A stretch of 10,910 nucleotides of DNA from assembly GCA_021820165.1 (NCBI GenBank), contig JAKADW010000037.1:1-10910 (forward strand). The letters run 5' to 3'. The position numbers and the translations under genes are program-made. This stretch comes from Bacillota bacterium (lineage in GTDB: Bacteria; Bacillota_E; Sulfobacillia; Sulfobacillales; Sulfobacillaceae). This document shows positions 6,313 through 10,910 of the stretch, piece after piece (position 1 is the stretch's first letter; each line of letters begins with the position of its first letter). The notes under the pieces were generated by a model that searched no databases, had not been told where the DNA came from, and saw nothing but the letters and a program-made list of their open reading frames with translations.

Positions 6313-6939
6313 ATGGGACGGGGACGATCGGTGAGAAACGCCATCCTATTGGGACTAGGGCTAGGTGCAACGGTCATTGTCATGATCGGTCTTGAGCGGT
6401 TGTTGCCGCCGGTCGTGCCGTCTCCCGTGGCCGTGGCGGCATTGCACAAGCAACCAATAAGAAAGTCCGTTCGTCCGCAGAGCACCCCGAAGGTGTCCCC
6501 TTCGGAGCCCAAGCCTAATGCAGCGGGCCTGATTCCCATATCCTATGGAGGGTATCTAGCTCAGATCCGGCAGATGGGCAAGCAAATGGGGCTTCGGGTC
6601 TGGCTGGCCCGGTACGGTGTACCTCCGGTAGTCTTCCAGGAAAGTTACCGCGAGGGCTCCCAATTAGACCTTCTGTACAGCAATATGATCGTCATCGAGT
6701 CGCAAAAAGTGTTGCGGAACACGTATCGGCCTGCCTCCATTGTTGGGGCGACGCTCTCTAATGGAACTCCAGCTCAGTGGCAGTGGATTCCCGGAGTTGG
6801 GGGTCCAAGCCATCGCCTGATGTTTAAGCTCGGCAGGACATACATTCGTCTTGAGATGGAACCAACGCCGTCCAAGAATGCCTTGCAAACCGCCGTATCA
6901 ATCGCCAGTGCCTTTTCATCAACGACCGCACTCGGGTGA
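6313..6939 (+). CDS. Membrane-anchored protein of unknown function
   Basis: I do not recognise this 208-residue protein with confidence. It starts with a basic stretch (MGRGRSVRN), then one hydrophobic segment at about 10-31, with no lipobox cysteine, so an uncleaved anchor with the rest outside the membrane is likely. A Pro/Ser/Lys-rich linker (about 32-70) leads to a compact domain (about 76-205) with alternating strands: LDLLYSNMIVIES (118-130), VGATLSNGTPAQWQWIPG (144-161) and LMFKLGRTYIRLEME (169-183), then a helix (SKNALQTAVSIASAF). The pattern of a substrate-like strand pair, a TYIRL strand and a final helix resembles DUF4367-type extracytoplasmic domains found on anti-sigma-like or sporulation-linked anchors, but that is tentative. 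SD AGGAGGG is 10 bases upstream. It is monocistronic, with no sigma factor gene nearby. Confidence 0.72.
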   Translation: MGRGRSVRNAILLGLGLGATVIVMIGLERLLPPVVPSPVAVAALHKQPIRKSVRPQSTPKVSPSEPKPNAAGLIPISYGGYLAQIRQMGKQMGLRVWLARYGVPPVVFQESYREGSQLDLLYSNMIVIESQKVLRNTYRPASIVGATLSNGTPAQWQWIPGVGGPSHRLMFKLGRTYIRLEMEPTPSKNALQTAVSIASAFSSTTALG

Positions 6940-7103
6940 TTAGCGCGAGTTCCATGCCTAATGATGGCACGCCGCTGCCTGCCCTTTGAGCGATACCAGC
7001 AATCGGCCAATCGTCGGGCACGATGACTATCGGATCCCAGGGCTAGGCCGACTTTCCGACTCGCATACCGTCTACCTGGGGCTCAAACTTAAGAAAGTGC
7101 AAC

Positions 7104-7128
7104 AGCCCCCCGCGAATCACGGAGGGCT
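7104..7128 (-). terminator. Hairpin terminator between convergent genes
   Basis: On the minus strand AGCCCTCCG (7128-7120) pairs with CGGGGGGCT (7112-7104), nine pairs with one G-T wobble around a 7-base loop. It begins 17 bases after the glutaryl-CoA dehydrogenase stop. The tail GTTGCACTTTCTT is only moderately T-rich. On the plus strand the hairpin is followed by a stretch containing CTCTTTT, so it may also stop transcripts of the 6313 gene. Confidence 0.6.
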
Positions 7129-7145
7129 TCCCTTGGCTCTTTTAG

Positions 7146-8321
7146 CTAAAACGCGTTTTCCCCTAAAATATCGCGTCCGATAATGAGGGTGTGAACCTCA
7201 TAGGTGCCCTCGTAGGTGTCGACCGTCTCCAGATTGGCCGCGTGGCGCATAGGAACGTAATCCACACTGATGCCGTTTCCACCCAAAAGCTCGCGCGCCA
7301 TGCGCGCGACCTCTAAGGCGCTTCGCGCATTGTTACGCTTAGCCAACGACACTTGTGGATAGCGCAGTGCCCCCGATTCATAGAGCCGGCCTAGTTGGAG
7401 CGCCTTCAACTGCATGTCCACGACTCGCGACAACATATCAACAATTCGCTCCTGTACCATTTGGGTGGCCGCGATTGGGCGACCGAAGGCCATCCGAGTT
7501 TTCGTGTAGTCCGCCGACTCGTGCAGACAGTCCAGCGCTGCTCCCACCGCTCCGAAGGCAATGCCAAATCGTGCCTGGGTCAGACAGCTTAAGGGCGATC
7601 CAAGCCCTTTCGATGTAGGTAATAGCGCCTCTTCACTCAATTCAACCTGATCGAAATAGAGCTCGGAGGTCACCGACATGCGCATCGAGGCTTTGGTATG
7701 AATTTCTCGGGCCGTGAACCCTTCAGCATCGGTGGGCACGATGAACCCACGAATGATGCCCGATTCATCCTTCGCCCAGACCACTGCAATCTCTGCCAAA
7801 TTGCCGTTGGTGATCCAGCGTTTCGCCCCATCCAGCACGTACCCGGACGGGGTTTTCTTTACGTGAGTCCGCATGGCAGCCGGATCCGATCCCGCGTCGG
7901 GTTCGGTCAAACCAAAGCACCCGATGATTTCGCCCCGGGCCATTTTGGGAAGATAGCGTTTCTTTTGTTCTTCGCTGCCGTAGCGGTAAATGGCGTACAT
8001 CGCGAGCCCACTTTGGACGGAGGCAAACGATCGAAGGCCTGAGTCACCCCGTTCCAACTCCTGCATCATGAGTCCATATCCTATCCCGCTAAGTCCCGAA
8101 CCGCCATACTCCTCCGGCAATGTCGGGCCAAACACCCCCAGCTCGCCCAACTTGGGAATGAGATGGGTCGGGAACACCCCCTCTTGCCACCACTTTCCTG
8201 CATTCGGACGAACTTCCTGGTCGACAAAGCGTCGTACGGCGTCTCGAACCTGCATTTCCTCGCGTGACAGTAGCTGGTCAAGCCCGTAGAAATCATCAAT
8301 TAAAGCCCACATATCAGTCAC
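7146..8321 (-). CDS. gcdH: Glutaryl-CoA dehydrogenase (acyl-CoA dehydrogenase family)
   Basis: A full-length 391-residue acyl-CoA dehydrogenase closely resembling GcdH, which oxidises and decarboxylates glutaryl-CoA to crotonyl-CoA and CO2, passing electrons to ETF. Diagnostic residues are present. E89 and R97 (ELERGDSGLRS) correspond to human Glu87 and Arg94, the latter binding the gamma-carboxylate. Y370 and catalytic base E371 lie in TYEGT, corresponding to Tyr369 and Glu370. This set fits the decarboxylating type. FGLTEPDAGSDP (136-147), WITNGN and ELLGGNGIS are flavin/substrate-binding blocks shared with GcdH, as is the RNN in LAKRNNARSALEVAR. The start is GTG at 8321 behind AGGGAG, overlapping the CoA-transferase by 8 bases; ATG at codon 4 is an alternative. 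Last gene of its operon, followed by a hairpin. Confidence 0.93.
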   Translation of the reverse strand: MTDMWALIDDFYGLDQLLSREEMQVRDAVRRFVDQEVRPNAGKWWQEGVFPTHLIPKLGELGVFGPTLPEEYGGSGLSGIGYGLMMQELERGDSGLRSFASVQSGLAMYAIYRYGSEEQKKRYLPKMARGEIIGCFGLTEPDAGSDPAAMRTHVKKTPSGYVLDGAKRWITNGNLAEIAVVWAKDESGIIRGFIVPTDAEGFTAREIHTKASMRMSVTSELYFDQVELSEEALLPTSKGLGSPLSCLTQARFGIAFGAVGAALDCLHESADYTKTRMAFGRPIAATQMVQERIVDMLSRVVDMQLKALQLGRLYESGALRYPQVSLAKRNNARSALEVARMARELLGGNGISVDYVPMRHAANLETVDTYEGTYEVHTLIIGRDILGENAF

Positions 8322-9495
8322 GGTCTACTCCCTCTCCTCGACGTCGGCGAATGCTGGCCACTAAGGCCAAAATCTCGTCGCGATGCTGATCAACTTGGGG
8401 CGGCGCGGATCGCGCCTCGGCCTCACTCTGGTGAAACGTCCAGGGCAAACGCACGGCCGGATACCGGCCCACGGCCGGATGCTCCACCTCGACTAAAACC
8501 TGGTGACCTTGGGCCTTGGCATACTCGACGGCTTGAGGAATGGTGCGCACTGGGCCCGCGGGCACGCCGGCCTCCTCCAACCGTGACACCCACCAGGGAG
8601 TCCTTCGGGTGGTAAGCACGTCTTCTAATTGGGCAATCAGGATGGTGCGATGAGCCACTCGATCCGGGTTGGTGCGAAAGCGCGGATCCTCCGCCCATTC
8701 AGGATGTCCCAGTACCTGGCACAATGCCTGAAATTGATGGTCATTACCCACGCCCAGCGCCATCCACCCGTCAGCCGTGCGCACCGTCTGATACGGGGCC
8801 AGGGATGCATGAGCATTTCCGTAGCGTCCGGGCGCCTTACCCGTGGACAGGTAGCTTTGCATCACGTTCGCCAACCCGGCCAACTGCGCTCCCCAAAGTG
8901 AAACCTCCAAGTGATCGCCTTGGCCCGTACGCTCCCGCCGATATAACGCGGCGACAATGCCGCTTAAGAGAAACAGGCCCGCCGTGACATCACTGACCGC
9001 CACCCCGACCTTATACGGCTCCCCATCAGGCGGTCCGGTGATCGACATAAGCCCTGAACCGGCCTGAATGACGAAATCGTAACCAGGATTGTCATCAGGA
9101 ACCGGGTAGCCGCGAAGACTGGCGGTAATGAGCCGCGGCTTAGCCTTACGCAGATCATCCAGGCCTAATTGAAAGCGCCCCAGGGTCCCCGGCTTGAAAT
9201 TCTCCACGACTACGTCTGCCCAGCCGAGCGCCAAGTCTCGCACCCGCGATTGGTCCTCAGGCTTTCGCAGATCTAAGGCGATGGAGCGTTTGTTGCGATT
9301 CGTGGACAAAAAATAGGTCGATTCGCCCTGAACAAACGGCGGACCCCATTGTCGGGTTTCATCGCCGTCGGGACGTCGTTCCACCTTAATCACGTCCGCA
9401 CCTAGCTCACCCAGAGCCATCGTGGCATAAGGAGCCGCCAACACCCGGGAGAGATCCAGCACTTGAACACCCGTCAGGGGTCCGTCAGTAGTCAC
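8314..9495 (-). CDS. Class III (CaiB/FRC family) CoA-transferase, probably glutarate CoA-transferase
   Basis: A 393-residue CaiB/BaiF family protein. LTGVQVLDLSRVLAAPYATM (7-26), ELGADVIKVERRPDGDETR (30-48), NRNKRSIALDL (67-77), VENFKPGTLGR (97-107) and PGYDFVIQA (137-145) are standard. D169 in VAVSDVTAG matches the catalytic aspartate of formyl-CoA transferase (Asp169), which forms a covalent acyl anhydride. The segment before PGYDF (ASLRGYPVPDDN) lacks the common S-G-F-G-Q-T-G-P, an oddity that may bear on substrate fit. Placed between an omega-aminotransferase and glutaryl-CoA dehydrogenase, it most likely moves CoA from succinyl-CoA or a similar donor to glutarate, like mammalian SUGCT. 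Start is GTG at 9495; AAGGTGG lies only one base before it, and an in-frame TAA (the aminotransferase stop) lies 15 bases upstream, suggesting coupled re-initiation. Confidence 0.88.
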   Translation of the reverse strand: MTTDGPLTGVQVLDLSRVLAAPYATMALGELGADVIKVERRPDGDETRQWGPPFVQGESTYFLSTNRNKRSIALDLRKPEDQSRVRDLALGWADVVVENFKPGTLGRFQLGLDDLRKAKPRLITASLRGYPVPDDNPGYDFVIQAGSGLMSITGPPDGEPYKVGVAVSDVTAGLFLLSGIVAALYRRERTGQGDHLEVSLWGAQLAGLANVMQSYLSTGKAPGRYGNAHASLAPYQTVRTADGWMALGVGNDHQFQALCQVLGHPEWAEDPRFRTNPDRVAHRTILIAQLEDVLTTRRTPWWVSRLEEAGVPAGPVRTIPQAVEYAKAQGHQVLVEVEHPAVGRYPAVRLPWTFHQSEAEARSAPPQVDQHRDEILALVASIRRRRGEGVDRD

Positions 9496-9501
9496 GCCAC
9501 C

Positions 9502-9524
9502 TTGGAGGGCTTAACGCCCTCCAA
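9502..9524 (-). promoter_or_regulatory. Perfect intercistronic hairpin enclosing the aminotransferase stop codon
   Basis: TTGGAGGGC and GCCCTCCAA form a perfect 9-base stem with the 5-base loop GTTAA (minus strand), so the TAA stop lies in the loop. The 3' arm ends in AA, which is the start of the AAGGTGG ribosome site of the CoA-transferase. No T-tract follows, so it is not a terminator. It probably tunes translation coupling or mRNA stability. Confidence 0.5.
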
Positions 9525-10866
9525 CCTCCGCCAACGTGCGCTCAAAAATGTCGAGTGCCTCGTCCAACATGTCCAAGGGCGTGTTGAGAGGGGCCAAAAA
9601 GCGAATCACGTTGCCGTAAATCCCCGACTTCAACATTAAGACACCACGATCAATCATGGTATGCAACACCCGGTTGGTTTCGTCAGCCGCTGGCTCCTTG
9701 GTCTTTGGATCCCGCACCAATTCAATCGCTACCATGGCGCCCAGCCCCCGCACGTCGCCAATCAAGGGGTTCTTTTGCTGCATTGCCTTCAACCGCGTCA
9801 TCAAATGCTCCCCTTGTCGCTTGGCCTGCTCGAGGAGGTTTTCCTGCTCGAATACGTCGAGCACGGCGTTGCCAGCCGACGTTCCGAGCGGGTTTCCGAC
9901 ATAGGTTCCCCCAATCTGCGAATCCTCCGGACCGTCCATGACTTCTGGACGCCCCATCACCCCGGAGAGGGGAATGCCATCGGCGATTGACTTGGCCATC
10001 GCCAGCAGATCCGGCCGAATGCCTGCCTGTTCGGTCGCAAAGAAGGTACCGGTGCGTCCAAACCCCGTCTGTACCTCGTCAACAATCAAGAGGATATTGT
10101 GCTTCTCGGTGAATCGACGAAGCCATGGCAAGAAGCTCGCCGGGGGCACCACGAATCCGCCTTCACCCTGCACGGGCTCGACGATGACGGCCGCCAAGTC
10201 CTCCGGCGCCACCTGCAGCATCAAGGCTTTTTCAATGTTCGCATAGCACTTCTCATCGCACACATGGTTCGGCTCGCCGCCTGAGAACTCGCACCGATAG
10301 GGGTAGGGATAGGGGGCGCGATAGACTTCTGGCGCGTAAGGTCCCATACCCGCCTTGTACGGGTGAACTTTGGAGGTCAGCGTCATGGCCATCAACGTAC
10401 GGCCGTGAAACGCGCGTTCAAAGGTGAGGATCCCCTTCCGCTTGGTGTAGGCCCGGGCAATCTTCACGGCATTTTCTACCGCCTCGGCTCCGGAGTTGAA
10501 GAAGACGGTGGTCGCGGGGCCGCCGCCCGGAAAATGCGCATTTAGCCGCTCAGCCAGCCGTACGTAGCTCTCGTAGGGCAGGTTGGTGAAATCCGTGTGC
10601 AAAAAGCGATCCACCTGCTCGTGCAAAGCCTTTTTCACGAAATCGTGGGTGTGACCGACGTTCAACACCCCCACCCCACCCGTGAGGTCAATAAAGGTGT
10701 TGCCATCCACATCCGTCAGTAAGCTGCCGTGCGCATGATCGACAATCAACGGGGCATAAATCCCCACCGCACGCGGGGTGGCTTTTTTTAGCCGCTCCAG
10801 AATCGGTTTCGATTTCGGACCGGGAATTTGGGTTTTTAGATCGATGTACTTCGTCTTGGTTGCCAT
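9511..10866 (-). CDS. gabT: Class III PLP aminotransferase, 4-aminobutyrate/5-aminovalerate type
   Basis: A 451-residue class III aminotransferase of the GabT/DavT group. These move the terminal amino group of GABA or 5-aminovalerate to 2-oxoglutarate, giving succinate or glutarate semialdehyde. Numbered from the upstream ATG at 10884, visible motifs are SGAEAVENAVKIAR (131-144), AFHGRT (158-163), the cofactor aspartate block IVDEVQTGFGRTG (267-279) with D269 and Q272, and AMAKSIADG with PLP lysine K298. IGGTYVGNPL (around 323-332) is also typical. ATG at 10866 (residue 7) is the better start because AAGGAGGA lies just 4 bases before it, inside the longer frame. A VCDEKC segment (208-213) resembles an insertion found in many bacterial GabT proteins. 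The neighbours favour 5-aminovalerate as a substrate, but GABA is equally possible by sequence. Confidence 0.92.
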   Translation of the reverse strand: MATKTKYIDLKTQIPGPKSKPILERLKKATPRAVGIYAPLIVDHAHGSLLTDVDGNTFIDLTGGVGVLNVGHTHDFVKKALHEQVDRFLHTDFTNLPYESYVRLAERLNAHFPGGGPATTVFFNSGAEAVENAVKIARAYTKRKGILTFERAFHGRTLMAMTLTSKVHPYKAGMGPYAPEVYRAPYPYPYRCEFSGGEPNHVCDEKCYANIEKALMLQVAPEDLAAVIVEPVQGEGGFVVPPASFLPWLRRFTEKHNILLIVDEVQTGFGRTGTFFATEQAGIRPDLLAMAKSIADGIPLSGVMGRPEVMDGPEDSQIGGTYVGNPLGTSAGNAVLDVFEQENLLEQAKRQGEHLMTRLKAMQQKNPLIGDVRGLGAMVAIELVRDPKTKEPAADETNRVLHTMIDRGVLMLKSGIYGNVIRFLAPLNTPLDMLDEALDIFERTLAEVGGR

Positions 10867-10870
10867 GTGA

Positions 10871-10878
10871 TCCTCCTT
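10871..10878 (-). promoter_or_regulatory. Ribosome binding site deciding the gabT start
   Basis: AAGGAGGA followed by TCAC and ATG (10866) is a near-ideal initiation site. It sits inside the frame opened by an ATG at 10884, which has no such site, so the shorter protein is preferred. Confidence 0.75.
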
Positions 10879-10910
10879 ATTCATCTAATCGCCAAACCTA
10901 CGCGTCAATT

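Noticed and set aside
6824..7021. A minus-strand frame containing PDDWPIAGIAQRAG that hinted at a gene remnant
   Set aside because: The resemblance is too short and vague to name a family, and most of it overlaps the 6313 gene in antisense.
1..10910. tRNA, rRNA, CRISPR arrays, insertion sequences or prophage
   Set aside because: I saw no repeat array, no transposase or integrase motifs and no RNA-gene-like sequence on either strand.

Overview
The window is a catabolic gene region, probably from a Gram-positive (Firmicutes-like) bacterium of moderately high G+C. The signs are strong purine-rich Shine-Dalgarno sites (AAGGAGG, GGGAGGT), several GTG or TTG starts, and tightly overlapping genes in short operons. 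A thermoacidophile of the Sulfobacillus, Alicyclobacillus or Kyrpidia kind would fit, but this is an impression and not a taxonomic assignment.

Layout. (1) Bases 1-4137, minus strand: a five-gene operon read from right to left, comprising an MFS permease, pxpB, pxpC, pxpA and the start of a cyclase/kynurenine-formamidase-like hydrolase cut by the window edge. The genes overlap or are a few bases apart. The PxpC-like subunit carries an extra C-terminal biotinyl-carrier domain with an EVMK biotinylation motif, although the known 5-oxoprolinase PxpABC does not need biotin. (2) Bases 4138-4319: divergent promoter region. (3) Bases 4320-5696, plus strand: a berberine-bridge-type FAD oxidoreductase with both residues for bicovalent flavin. 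(4) Bases 5697-6312: a gene-poor stretch holding a frameshifted, N-terminally truncated PIN-domain toxin remnant and some inverted repeats. (5) Bases 6313-6939, plus strand: a membrane-anchored protein of unknown function behind a perfect TATAAT box. (6) Bases 7104-7128: a terminator-like hairpin between convergent genes. (7) Bases 7146-10866, minus strand: a three-gene operon for a GabT/DavT-type aminotransferase, a class III CoA-transferase and a glutaryl-CoA dehydrogenase.

The right-hand operon reads as a route from an omega-amino acid (5-aminovalerate or GABA type) through glutarate semialdehyde and glutarate to glutaryl-CoA and crotonyl-CoA; the semialdehyde dehydrogenase is not in the window. 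The left-hand operon looks like uptake and ATP-dependent opening of 5-oxoproline or a related lactam or amide. The biotinyl fusion and the accompanying cyclase-family hydrolase raise the possibility that its true reaction is a biotin-dependent carboxylation related to urea carboxylase. These two points, and the chance that the two operons handle related lactam/omega-amino-acid substrates, are the most interesting leads.
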